64,000 nt of DNA from Gordius sp. MW1 (Eukaryota; Nematomorpha; Gordioida; Gordea; Gordiidae): contig OZ038528.1 in assembly GCA_964036665.1 (NCBI GenBank), forward strand, positions 6,392,501 through 6,456,500. Reading direction: 5' to 3'. The notes beneath the pieces were generated by a model. That model searched no databases. It saw nothing but the letters and a program-made list of their open reading frames with translations, and was not told where the DNA came from. The translations under genes were made by a program, and so were the position numbers. Positions 22,652 through 33,817 of this stretch are shown in pieces (the stretch's first letter is position 1; each line of letters begins with the position of its first letter).

Positions 22652-25110
22652 CTAAAACACATAAGTAATTAGTATACAATTCAGAAATCTACTTGGTGGC
22701 CTTATAATTCTAAATTGAGGAATGGGTTGAGATGTTGCCAAAAAAGAGTTTGCAGAAACATCTAAAACACCTAAGTAATTAGTACAAAATTCAGAAATCT
22801 ACTTGATGGCATTGTAATTCTAAATTGAGCAATGGGTTGAGAAGTTCTAAATTGAGGAATGGGTTGAGAAGTTCTAAATTGAGGAATGGGTTGAGATGTT
22901 GCCAAAAAAGAGTTTGCAGAAACATCTAAAACACCTAAGTAATTAGTCAAAATTCAGAAATCTACTTGGTGGCCTTATAATTCTAAATTGAGAAATGGGT
23001 TGAGATGTTTCCAAAATAGAGTTTGCAGAAGCACCTAAAATACCTAAGTAATTAGTATACAATTCAGAAATCTACTTGGTGGCCTTATACTTCTAAATTG
23101 AGCAATGGGTTGAGAAGTTTCCAAAATAGAGTTTGCAGAAGCACCTAAAACACCTAAGTAATTAGTACAAAATTCAGAAATCTACTTGGTGGCCTTATAA
23201 TTCTAAATTGAGCAATGGGTTGAGAAGTTCTAAATTGAGGAATGGGTTGAGAAGTTCTAAATTGAGGAATGGGTTGAGATGTTGCCAAAAAAGAGTTTGC
23301 AGAAACATCTAAAACACCTAAGTAATTAGTACAAAATTCAGAAATCTACTTGGTGGCCTTATAATTCTAAATTGAAAAATGGGTTGAGATGTTTCCAAAA
23401 TAGAGTTTGCAGAAGCACCTAAAACACCTAAGTAATTAGTATACAATTCAGAAATCTACTTGGTGGCCTTATAATTCTAAATTGAGGAATGGGTTGAGAT
23501 GTTGCCAAAAAAGAGTTTGCAGAAACATCTAAAACACCTAAGTAATTAGTACAAAATTCAGAAATCTACTTGGTGGCCTTATAATTCTAAATTGAGAAAT
23601 GGGTTGAGATGTTTCCAAAATAGAGTTTGCAGAAGCACCTAAAACACCTAAGTAATTAGTATACAATTCAGAAATCTACTTGGTGGCCTTATAATTCTAA
23701 ATTGAGGAATGGGTTGAGATGTTGCCAAAAAAGAGTTTGCAGAAACATCTAAAACACCTAAGTAATTAGTACAAAATTCAGAAATCTACTTGATGGCATT
23801 GTAATTCTAAATTGAGCAATGGGTTGAGAAGTTCTAAATTGAGGAATGGGTTGAGAAGTTCTAAATTGAGGAATGGGTTGAGATGTTGCCAAAAAAGAGT
23901 TTGCAGAAACATCTAAAACACCTAAGTAATTAGTACAAAATTCAGAAATCTACTTGGTGGCCTTATAATTCTAAATTGAGAAATGGGTTGAGATGTTTCC
24001 AAAATAGAGTTTGCAGAAGCACCTAAAACACCTAAGTAATTAGTATACAATTCAGAAATCTACTTGGTGGCCTTATAATTCTAAATTGAGGAACGGGTTG
24101 AGATGTTGCCAAAAAAGAGTTTGCAGAAACATCTAAAACATCTAAGTAATTAGTACAAAATTCAGAAATCTACTTGATGGCCTTATAATTCTAAATTGAG
24201 CAATGGGTTGAGAAGTTCTAAATTGAGGAATGGGTTGAGAAGTTCTAAATTGAGGAATGGGTTGAGATGTTGCCAAAAAAGAGTTTGCAGAAACATCTAA
24301 AACATCTAAGTAATTAGTACAAAATTCAGAAATCTACTTGATGGCCTTATAATTCTAAATTGAGCAATGGGTTGTGAAGTTCTAAATTGAGGAATGGGTT
24401 GAGAAGTTCTAAATTGAGGAATGGGTTGAGATGTTGCCAAAAAAGAGTTTGCAGAAACATCTAAAACACCTAAGTAATTAGTACAAAATTCAGAAATCTA
24501 CTTGATGGCCTTATAATTCTAAATTGAGCAATGGGTTGAGAAGTTCTAAATTGAGGAATGGGTTGAGAAGTTCTAAATTGAGGAATGGGTTGAGATGTTG
24601 CCAAAAAAGAGTTTGCAGAAACATCTAAAACATCTAAGTAATTAGTACAAAATTCAGAAATCTACTTGATGGCCTTATAATTCTAAATTGAGCAATGGGT
24701 TGAGAAGTTCTAAATTGAGGAATGGGTTGAGAAGTTCTAAATTGAGGAATGGGTTGAGATGTTGCCAAAAAAGAGTTTGCAGAAACATCTAAAACACCTA
24801 AGTAATTAGTACAAAATTCAGAAATCTACTTGATGGCCTTATAATTCTAAGTTGAGCAATGGGTTGAGAAGTTCTAAATTGAGGAATGGGTTGAGATGTT
24901 GCCAAAATAGAGTTTGCAGAAGCACCTAAAACACCTAAGTAATTAGTACAAATTCAGAAATCTACTTGATGGCCTTATAATTCTAAATTGAGGAATGGGT
25001 TGAGATGTTTCCAAAATAGAATTTGCAGAAACACCTAAGTAATTAGTATACAATTCAGAAATTTACTTGGTGGCCTTATAATTCTAAATTGAGGAATGGG
25101 TTCAGAAGTT
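22652..25110. repeat. Left-arm satellite array derived from the transposase 5' exon
   Basis: About 19 units, counted by CAGAAATCTACTT. Each has an 83-85-bp block (GTTGCCAAAAAAGAGTTTGC to GGCCTTATAA) plus one to three copies of a 27-bp block (TTCTAAATTGAGGAATGGG TTGAGAAG), giving periods near 110, 137 and 164 bp. Read on the minus strand, the block contains the same acceptor (GTGTTTTAG) and coding start as transposase exon A (ASANSILETSQPI); identity stops just after CAACCCAT. The array therefore amplified the edge of the gene. Confidence 0.85.
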
Positions 25111-25268
25111 GATAAAACAGGCATTTTAGAGTTTGCAGTTAGATCTTAAAAATTAATCATACAATTCCAAAATTAGGACGGAAGCGCTGATTTAGGATAA
25201 ATCTGTGCGGGAGATACGTTCAAATTGGAATTTCGCCACTATTTAATTGGTTATCAATATTAGACGTT
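25111..25268. repeat. Left half of the central palindrome
   Basis: Unique-looking 158-bp sequence including GGACGGAAGCGCTGATTTAG and GGGAGATACGTTCAAATTGG, matched in inverse at 25345-25502. Nothing coding is seen. Confidence 0.8.
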
Positions 25269-25344
25269 ATGTTACATACCTCTAAAACTTTGGTAACTTT
25301 TGATTGGTTTGGCCATTGGCATTCTGAAGCATTGGCAATATGGA
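25269..25344. other. 76-bp loop at the centre of the giant inverted repeat
   Basis: The only unpaired sequence between the arms. It contains CCATTGGCATTCTGAAGCATTGGCAATATGG, shown here as two CATTGGCA boxes, which resemble the two CATTGGCATTG / GATTGGCATTG boxes at the outer ends of the arms. It may be a relic of an element terminus at the junction where the two copies met. Confidence 0.7.
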
Positions 25345-25502
25345 AACGTCTAATATTGATAACCAATTAAATAGTGGCGAAATTCCAATTTGAACGTATC
25401 TCCCGCACAGATTTATCCTAAATCAGCGCTTCCGTCCTAATTTTGGAATTGTATGATTAATTTTTAAGATCTAACTGCAAACTCTAAAATGCCTGTTTTA
25501 TC
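25345..25502. repeat. Right half of the central palindrome
   Basis: Inverse of 25111-25268; starts AACGTCTAATATTGATAACC. Confidence 0.8.
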
Positions 25503-27742
25503 AACTTCTGAACCCATTCCTCAATTTAGAATTATAAGGCCACCAAGTAAATTTCTGAATTGTATACTAATTACTTAGGTGTTTCTGCAAATTCTATTTT
25601 GGAAACATCTCAACCCATTCCTCAATTTAGAATTATAAGGCCATCAAGTAGATTTCTGAATTTGTACTAATTACTTAGGTGTTTTAGGTGCTTCTGCAAA
25701 CTCTATTTTGGCAACATCTCAACCCATTCCTCAATTTAGAACTTCTCAACCCATTGCTCAACTTAGAATTATAAGGCCATCAAGTAGATTTCTGAATTTT
25801 GTACTAATTACTTAGGTGTTTTAGATGTTTCTGCAAACTCTTTTTTGGCAACATCTCAACCCATTCCTCAATTTAGAATTATAAGGCCACCAAGTAGATT
25901 TCTGAATTGTATACTAATTACTTAGGTGTTTTAGGTGCTTCTGCAAACTCTTTTTTGGCAACATCTCAACCCATTCCTCAATTTAGAACTTCTCAACCCA
26001 TTCCTCAATTTAGAACTTCTCAACCCATTGCTCAATTTAGAATTATAAGGCCATCAAGTAGATTTCTGAATTTTGCACTAATTACTTAGGTGTTTTAGAT
26101 GTTTCTGCAAACTCTTTTTTGGCAACATCTCAACCCATTCCTCAATTTAGAACTTCTCAACCCATTCCTCAATTTAGAACTTCTCAACCCATTGCTCAAT
26201 TTAGAATTATAAGGCCATCAAGTAGATTTCTGAATTTTGTACTAATTACTTAGATGTTTTAGATGTTTCTGCAAACTCTTTTTTGGCAACATCTCAACCC
26301 ATTCCTCAATTTAGAACTTCTCAACCCATTCCTCAATTTAGAACTTCTCAACCCATTGCTCAATTTAGAATTATAAGGCCATCAAGTAGATTTCTGAATT
26401 TTGTACTAATTACTTAGATGTTTTAGATGTTTCTGCAAACTCTTTTTTGGCAACATCTCAACCCATTCCTCAATTTAGAACTTCTCAACCCATTCCTCAA
26501 TTTGGAACTTCTCAACCCATTGCTCAATTTAGAATTATAAGGCCATCAAGTAGATTTCTGAATTTTGTACTAATTACTTAGGTGTTTTAGATGTTTCTGC
26601 AAACTCTTTTTTGGCAACATCTCAACCCATTCCTCAATTTAGAACTTCTCAACCCATTCCTCAATTTAGAACTTCTCAACCCATTGCTCAATTTAGAATT
26701 ATAAGGCCATCAAGTAGATTTCTGAATTTTGTACTAATTACTTAGGTGTTTTAGATGTTTCTGCAAACTCTTTTTTGGCAACATCTCAACCCATTCCTCA
26801 ATTTAGAATTATAAGGCCACCAAGTAGATTTCTGAATTGTATACTAATTACTTAGGTGTTTTAGGTGCTTCTGCAAACTCTATTTTGGAAACATCTCAAC
26901 CCATTTCTCAATTTAGAATTATAAGGCCACCAAGTAGATTTCTGAATTTTGTACTAATTACTTAGGTGTTTTAGATGTTTCTGCAAACTCTTTTTTGGCA
27001 ACATCTCAACCCATTCCTCAATTTAGAACTTCTCAACCCATTCCTCAATTTAGAACTTCTCAACCCATTGCTCAATTTAGAATTACAATGCCATCAAGTA
27101 GATTTCTGAATTTTGTACTAATTACTTAGGTGTTTTAGATGTTTCTGCAAACTCTTTTTTGGCAACATCTCAACCCATTCCTCAATTTAGAATTATAAGG
27201 CCACCAAGTAGATTTCTGAATTGTATACTAATTACTTAGGTGTTTTAGATGTTTCTGCAAACTCTTTTTTGGCAACATCTCAACCCATTCCTCAATTTAG
27301 AATTATAAGGCCACCAAGTAGATTTCTGAATTGTATACTAATTACTTAGGTGTTTTAGGTGCTTCTGCAAACTCTATTTTGGAAACATCTCAACCCATTT
27401 CTCAATTTAGAATTATAAGGCCACCAAGTAGATTTCTGAATTTTGTACTAATTACTTAGGTGTTTTAGATGTTTCTGCAAACTCTTTTTTGGCAACATCT
27501 CAACCCATTCCTCAATTTAGAACTTCTCAACCCATTCCTCAATTTAGAACTTCTCAACCCATTGCTCAATTTAGAATTATAAGGCCACCAAGTAGATTTC
27601 TGAATTTTGTACTAATTACTTAGGTGTTTTAGGTGCTTCTGCAAACTCTATTTTGGAAACTTCTCAACCCATTGCTCAATTTAGAAGTATAAGGCCACCA
27701 AGTAGATTTCTGAATTGTATACTAATTACTTATGTGTTTTAG
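25503..27742. repeat. Right-arm satellite array
   Basis: Mirror of the left array but with about 17 rather than 19 AAGTAGATTTCTG units, and with a different order of 110/137/164-bp periods near the centre (an extra 112-bp unit around 25890). Unequal exchange or slippage since the inverted duplication would explain this. An ORF at 25907-26089 (repeated TSQPIPQFR) is a by-product of the exon-derived repeat. Confidence 0.85.
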
Positions 27743-29354
27743 GTGCTTCTGTAAACTCTATTTTGGAAACATCTCAACCCATAGAGGCATCTCCAGAGTA
27801 TTTAAGATCGCAAAAGGGTGGATTCCACTTGTATTTTTCTTCCTACCTCTATAGGAAAAAAATTACAGTTAGAGGCAAAACATATTACTCGTGTAGAAAC
27901 TCGTCCTGCTCAGCAATTGCCTCGGAATTTAATGGACATGTTGTTGCCAAGCGACAACATAATCATTTACCACCGAGGGAAGAGTATGAGGCGTTGGTTA
28001 CTAGGATGAGGCTAAAAGATGCTGTAGCAGCGAATCCTGCTACCAAAATTAGCAGGATATATCATCAAACCATGGCGTCAAGACTTCGTGAGGTCCCCGA
28101 ACTACCGGAATTCCCATTGGCAACGCCTTCCTTGAAATCCGTGAGGTTGACGCTAAAAAGGGCCATCCCCAATAGGCAACTTGTTCCCGCGGACAGAAGT
28201 CAAATTCGTTTGACCGAAGTCCAAACATTAACCCCAAATAATGAGTCGTTCTTGCTGTGGAATGATGACAACAATCTCATCATTTTTGGGACACCCTCTA
28301 TTTTAAGGATTTTGTGCCAGGTAGGTACATTTAAAGTCTGCCCTACCTTATTTCATCAAGTAAATTATTAATTTTATGTATTTATATATCGATAATTTTA
28401 GCTTTATACTATTCACGCCTACTACAAGGAACATATGATCCCCGCGGTCTATGTATTTATGCCTAATAGAAAGCGCGAAACATATTGCAAGGTCTTCCAA
28501 AAATTAAAGGACATATGTTTGGCTTTAGGTTTGCGATTGGACCCGACTTATATCCAAATTGATTTTGAGCGCTCTGCAAAGAGCGCTCTTCGAACATGCT
28601 TTCCCAATGCCGTAGTAAAAGGTAATAATAATTTGTAGCGCTAATATGTTTTTAAGGATGTCTCTTCCATTTTTCAAGGGCTATCTTGAGACGGATGGAT
28701 AAACTTGAATTTAAAAAGGAATACTCTAGAAATCCCACCATACGAAAATTAATTAGGAGAGTCTCGGGTCTCCCTTTTTTGCGGTTTCAAGATGTCTTCA
28801 CTGTTTGGAGAGCATGTTGGGACGACCCTTTTGTCTCCCAACATGCAAAACTACGATCTTTTTTTGATTATATTTTAAGTAGTTGGATTAGCCCCTCTGC
28901 CACATTCCCTTATTCAATGTGGCAGAGGTACGAGGCTGTTGGTCCTAGGACCAACAACCACCTCGAAGGCTACCACAATGGACTAAAGTCCTTAATTGGG
29001 CAACCGCATCCAGATATTTATACCTGTATTGCTTTTTTACTTGAAAATAATGAAAAGACTGAGATCAATCTCATGCAGATTGATCAAGGCCAGACTTTAT
29101 ATTCGATTAATAAATGCGTTCGCATGAAAAATGCTCACCTTAACACTTTACACGCTTTATATTCTGATACTTCGCGTTATACTGATATTTTTAATTATGT
29201 AGATAACGTCGCGAAATTGATATCTCTTGATTTTGACTCGCGATTTTGGAATTATTCTAATACTGTTATATTGCATTCGTTTGCTAATAATGATTCGAAT
29301 ATTTCAGATGACAGGGACACTAGTGACTTTTCAGACACTAGTGACCCTGAATAA
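27743..29354 (+). pseudogene. FLYWCH + MULE transposase, right arm (first catalytic Asp deleted)
   Basis: Exons 27743-28359, 28402-28621 and 28657-29354, mirrored from the left arm with introns of 42 and 35 bp. FLYWCH, the IDFE box, CxxH and NHLEGYH are kept, but a 15-bp in-frame deletion at about 28322 removes the residues around MDG, including the first acid of the DDE triad (CQVGTFKVCP instead of SIMDGTFKVCP). The left arm has there an imperfect palindrome, GTACCATCCA TTA TGGATGGTAC, whose loop and one side are gone here, the mark of slippage at a hairpin. The reading frame survives, so a catalytically dead DNA-binding protein could still be made. Sense to the host gene. Confidence 0.85.
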
Positions 29355-29944
29355 AATTTATTATTAATTTTCTTGTGAACTGTGTAGAGGTTAAAGTTAA
29401 ACCGTTTCAGTGCGGTCTATCATTAATCTCTTATTTATACTAAGAGGGGCAAAGGAAGGGGGAGAAATTGGATTGGCAATGGGCAAAATCTAAGCAGGGG
29501 GTCAGAGAAACAAGTACGTTTATAACCTAAAGCAACGAAATTGACAAATTTACAAAAAAAAAGTCTAATAATCAAGTGAGATTCAGAAAAAGAACAAATA
29601 TTTTTTTGATGGGAAAATGTATCTTTGAAATCAAGGTACCAAATGGTCAAAAGCTGCTGGCACAAATATTAGAATTGATTTTAGCCTCTGGCCGGGGTCC
29701 GACAAATTAAATGTAAACAGAGGTCATTACATTAGTATATATTTGGGGTTAGAAATTGTAAATGTGGGACGAGTTTCAAGGTAAGATTTACGAAAATAAA
29801 TAGCAAAGACAAAAGGTAATTAACAAGGATATTGACCTCAGTTAAGGGACAGACAAATTAGGAGTAAGCAACGGTCATCATTGATTTGCAGGGAATTTTT
29901 TAGCCATTTTTCCAATTATCCGTTATAAAGTCAATGCTAACGAT
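29355..29944. other. Right-arm spacer between transposase and LINE fragment
   Basis: Mirror of 20434-21023, with isolated changes such as one Phe/Ser codon difference in an overlapping open frame. No gene. Confidence 0.5.
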
Positions 29945-31664
29945 ATGTGGAATAACATAGCTAACACGGTACGATCAGTAGCGAGATGTGTTCTAGGAGA
30001 AGGTAAACCAGGTATACAAAAAGATAAGGAGACATGGTGGTGGAACGAAGACGTGCAACGCCGGGTCAAATTGAAAAGAAAGCTTTACAAATTATGGTCA
30101 GGAAACAGAAATGAGGAAACACGATTGGCATATGTGAAAGCTAAAAATGAGGCAAAACGTTGTGTAGCCAAGGCTAAAACAGGTCTACGATAATTTGAAT
30201 GCCAAGTTAACCAGTAAAGAAGGGGAAAGAATGATCTACAAAATCGCAAAGACTAGGGCAAGGAACTCAAAGGATGTGGTAAACGTGAAAACCATAAAGA
30301 GCAAAGATGGCATCACTCTAACTCTGGACCATCAAATCATAGATCGTTGGGAAGAATATTATAAAGAATTATTAAACAATTAAAATGGGTTTTCGGACCA
30401 CTGCGAAAGCAAGAACTATGAATATGACCCAGAGTTAGAAGTGACAGAAGAAGAGCTTGATAAGGTGCTCAAAAAGATGACCATGGGTAGAGCGGTGGGA
30501 CCTGATAATATACCTATGGAAGCTTTCAAAATGCTAGGACCCTTAGGTGTACATCTACTTGCAAAGCTGTTTAACAAAATACTTGCAAGTGGTATGGTGC
30601 CTGATGAGTGGAGGGAAAGCTATGTTATATCTATCTATAAAATGAAGGGAGATGTACAAGAATGCAACGACTATCGAGGGATAAAGTTAACGAGCCACGT
30701 AATGAAGGTGTGGGAAAAGGTTATAGAAGCTAGACTCCGAAAAATAATATCAATAGATGAACGACAATTTGGGTTCATGCCTGGAAAGTCGACTTCAGAT
30801 GCAATACATGGTCTTAGGAGACTTATGGAAGTATATAAGGAAAAACAAAAGGATCTTCATATGTGTTTTATCGATCTTGAGAAAGCTTTCGATAAAGTGG
30901 CCAAGGCAGTTGATATGGGATAGCCTGAGTTCCAATGGTGTACCTGAGGCTTATATAATGTTAATAAAGGATATGTATAGAAACGCCGAGATAAAACGGA
31001 ATATGTATGCTTGGAGTCGGGGAATGAATACAAAGAAACACACTTGCAAATCGATGACTTGTGTTTAAGCAGCAGGAAAGAATTCAAATATCTTGGTTCT
31101 AGGGTACAATGTGATGGAGGTGTGGAAAACGAAATTAAGGCAAGAATAAACGCAGGCTGGCTAAAATTCAGGGAGTTGAGTGGTGTGCTATGTGACAAGC
31201 ACATACCACTCAAATTGAAAGGACGGTTATATAACACCGTTATTGTACCCACGGTATTGTATGGAGCGGAAAGCTGGGAAATAAAGGCAAAAAAGGAGCA
31301 AAGCTTGGCTACAATGGAGATGCGAATGTTGAGATGGATCTTGGGAATAAGCAAAAAGGATCATATAAGGAATCAAGACATAAGGAACAAACTAAATGTA
31401 GTTCCGATTCAGAGAAAGTTGGTGGTAAGAAGATTGAGATGGTATGGCCATTTGGAGAGACGGGAGGAAAGTCACTTGGCAAATCGTATAAAGAAAGTGC
31501 GAATCGAAGGTAAGCGAAAGAGAGGGAGGCCTAAACTGACATGGAAGCATAAAATTGATATGGACTTGAGAAGGTACGAGCTAAAGCGAAGCTGGTGTAA
31601 GTGCAGGAATACATGGAGAACCTACTTAAAGGAGCTGGCCACTAAATGTGACAAACAGCTATAG
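29945..31664 (+). pseudogene. RTE-like LINE fragment, right arm (dead)
   Basis: Same broken order as the left copy, with the same missing endonuclease and YxDD segment. Only isolated changes are visible between copies (for instance MELGNEY versus MESGNEY, and IKNKL versus IRNKL). Confidence 0.85.
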
Positions 31665-33350
31665 GAAAAAAAGGTCATACGTAGACAAATCGCCAAAAGG
31701 AATTTATACATAACGGTAATCAATCGCGCCCATAAGCCTTAATGGAATTTGACCTCGGGCGAGGCCGAAAAACTTAAAACAACACATTAATTAGCTGATC
31801 TTTTTGTGAAAGCAAAAAAATTTTTTAAAGAAGCATAAGTCCACAGCCATAAATTGCGAATTGGACAGGAGAGGCGAATACAAGACAATGCAATTAATTT
31901 ACGCATTCCTAAAAACTAGTCCCTAACATTTAGCATTTCATCATGTTTTTATTCGATTTTTTTTACCGAATTTGTCCAGAGAAATCAGCTTGATGTGAAT
32001 GGATTATCAGCAAGTTTTGGGCTGATGAGCCACTAACCCCCCGAAGCAAACTCACGTTAACAAACCAAGTCAAACGTGATTTACAAAATTAACACAATTT
32101 TATCATAAAGTATAACGTTGTTACGGTGTTCCCCGTATCTCAAATTGTAAAATCACTTAATGTTTGTCATATTTAACAACATTTATATCTTTGATAAACA
32201 GAAAAAATTATAAAGTTCACTTGTTTCTATAAAATAAACATTAATTATAATAAAGTTTAATCATTGTAATTAAAATCTGGCAAATTTATTTAATCTCACT
32301 CACTTAAATCAATGATAAAAGTCAATGTTGAAAATTAAAATTAAGAGTTTCATATAAAAAAATTTCAAGTTTTATTTTACTTAGGAATTTTAGTATTTGG
32401 ACATTGGTTAATGTGTTATAATATCATTACCTTATGACCTTTGTTTAAATTAGTAACATATACATATAGACCTAAAATATTATTTTTATTCTTAAAATTA
32501 AACTATTGTCCTTTTTTATAGCAATGCCATGTATATCTCTATTTTTCATATTGTTTATATTTTTTAAATTATAAGGCTAATGTCCATTTAATACCAATTT
32601 ATTTATCAATATTAGAAAATAGAAAAGGCAACAATTACTATAAAATTTATTTGATAGCAATAATATGCAAATCATAAAAATCTATGTTTTATCAATATTA
32701 TCCCAGAGATGTTTCAATACTAATCTATTTGTCAACAAATAATATATAGTATAATTATAAGAAAGTTTACATATTTAGATAATGTAATTAAATCCAAAAA
32801 TCTACATTAATCAGATGTAAAATTTTCAATTTATAATTAATTTGCTAATATCCAACTATATATAAGTATCATTAACTTATGCATTTTGGTATAAAGTAAA
32901 TATATATTAGTCTATAACAAGCCATAATTGTAATACAAATGTAAATGTATTTATATACAAAATGCAAAATTAATTTAAAACATAGTCATTATTCTACTGT
33001 TGTTTAATAACATTATAAGTACACATAGATATATGATAATCATTATAATAAAATTAACTGTATAGTGACCTATTACTTAAAAATAATAACATATGACTTA
33101 TCATTTAAAATACGTAAGCTTATAAAAGGTCGTGTGCACCTTAATCTCTATAAGTATTCATTAGTTTATGTGCAAATAACTACAAATTAAAAGCCTATGC
33201 ATATGTTATTTATTTTTTTATTAATAGCTTTGTATTTAGTAATTTTTTAATATATTACAATTTTGCCATTTAAATTATAGTTTTTAGTTTTTGTGTCTAG
33301 TTTGTTACAGTCATTGGCATTGTGGATGATTGGCATTGTGAATGGGATTC
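31665..33350. repeat. Right arm, outer segment
   Basis: Mirror of 17031-18713; non-coding, AT-rich, ending in two GATTGGCATTGTG-type boxes. Beyond 33350 the host intron resumes for 43 bp before exon 4. Confidence 0.7.
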
Positions 33351-33393
33351 ATAAATATGCTTGCTTTATCAAAGTTCTTAAATTAAATAAAAG

Positions 33394-33594
33394 ACTATGT
33401 CGGTTGAATTTACGCACGTTTCTGGAGGAAAGTATGCCCTGATCGAGTTCATGTCAAAACACAATTTTGTCGCAGTCGATAGCGTGGAACGTGAAGATAA
33501 CTTAGCCAACGATATTATATTTGCCAATAGGAGGCATTTTACACCGTCCGTTCTCAACAAAATAATGAATCATAATATCGCACTCGAAAAATAA
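33394..33594 (+). CDS. Star-like FkbM-domain protein, exon 4 (C-terminus)
   Basis: The acceptor AAATAAAAG/ACT at 33393 joins in phase 0 to the donor ATCAAG/GTAATT at 16790, giving YIK-TMSVEFTHV, the expected beta-strand after the SLDIEGAE motif in FkbM/Star proteins. The 66 residues end in NHNIALEK. An AATAAA lies at 33680-33685. The fit in phase and fold shows that the 16.6-kb stretch between 16791 and 33393 is a true intron, unless the assembly is wrong. Exon 4 converges with the minus-strand gene at 33818-34288. Confidence 0.85.
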   Translation, partial: TMSVEFTHVSGGKYALIEFMSKHNFVAVDSVEREDNLANDIIFANRRHFTPSVLNKIMNHNIALEK

Positions 33595-33817
33595 ATGCCA
33601 AATTGATTATTATCAATCATATGTAAAATTTATTGTATTAATATCATTTGTATTGTACCTCATAAGTAATTTTAATAGAAATAAATCATATGTGGTTATC
33701 ATTATTAATTATAGACATTTAGCAAAAACTGCACAAAAGTAATTATATGGAGAAGATTACTGTTGTGATAATAGAGGTGCCGATACCTTCCATTACAATG
33801 TGATGGGTTATGGTAAA

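Larger units (their letters stand above)
17031..33350. mobile_element. 16.3-kb near-perfect inverted repeat (foldback/MULE composite) in a host intron
   Basis: The left arm is 17031-25268 and the right arm 25345-33350, with a 76-bp loop between. GAATCCCATTCACAATGCC at 17031 is mirrored by GGCATTGTGAATGGGATTC ending at 33350, and the order is mirrored throughout. Each arm carries an AT-rich end (about 1.3 kb), a dead RTE-like LINE piece, a 520-bp spacer, a three-exon FLYWCH/MULE transposase and a satellite array. Differences I saw are few: single substitutions in the LINE ORFs, a 15-bp deletion in the right transposase, small changes near 18290/32085, and array length. Drosophila Foldback elements, with long repetitive inverted arms, have been linked to the MULE-related Phantom group, so this may be a giant relative or an inverted duplication of one. 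No target duplication is visible. Confidence 0.9.

Noticed and set aside
25907..26089. ORF with repeated TSQPIPQFR.
   Set aside because: It is satellite reading frame derived from exon A, not a separate gene.
22652..27742. The regular repeat array looks CRISPR-like at first sight.
   Set aside because: Units are ~110-164 bp with no unique spacers, the genome is eukaryotic with introns, and the repeats match transposase exon sequence.
17031..33350. Pure assembly or amplification artefact (hairpin read folded on itself).
   Set aside because: The two outer flanks are different and carry successive exons of one gene, and the arms differ by a 15-bp deletion, substitutions and array length. An artefact is not fully excluded and needs spanning reads.
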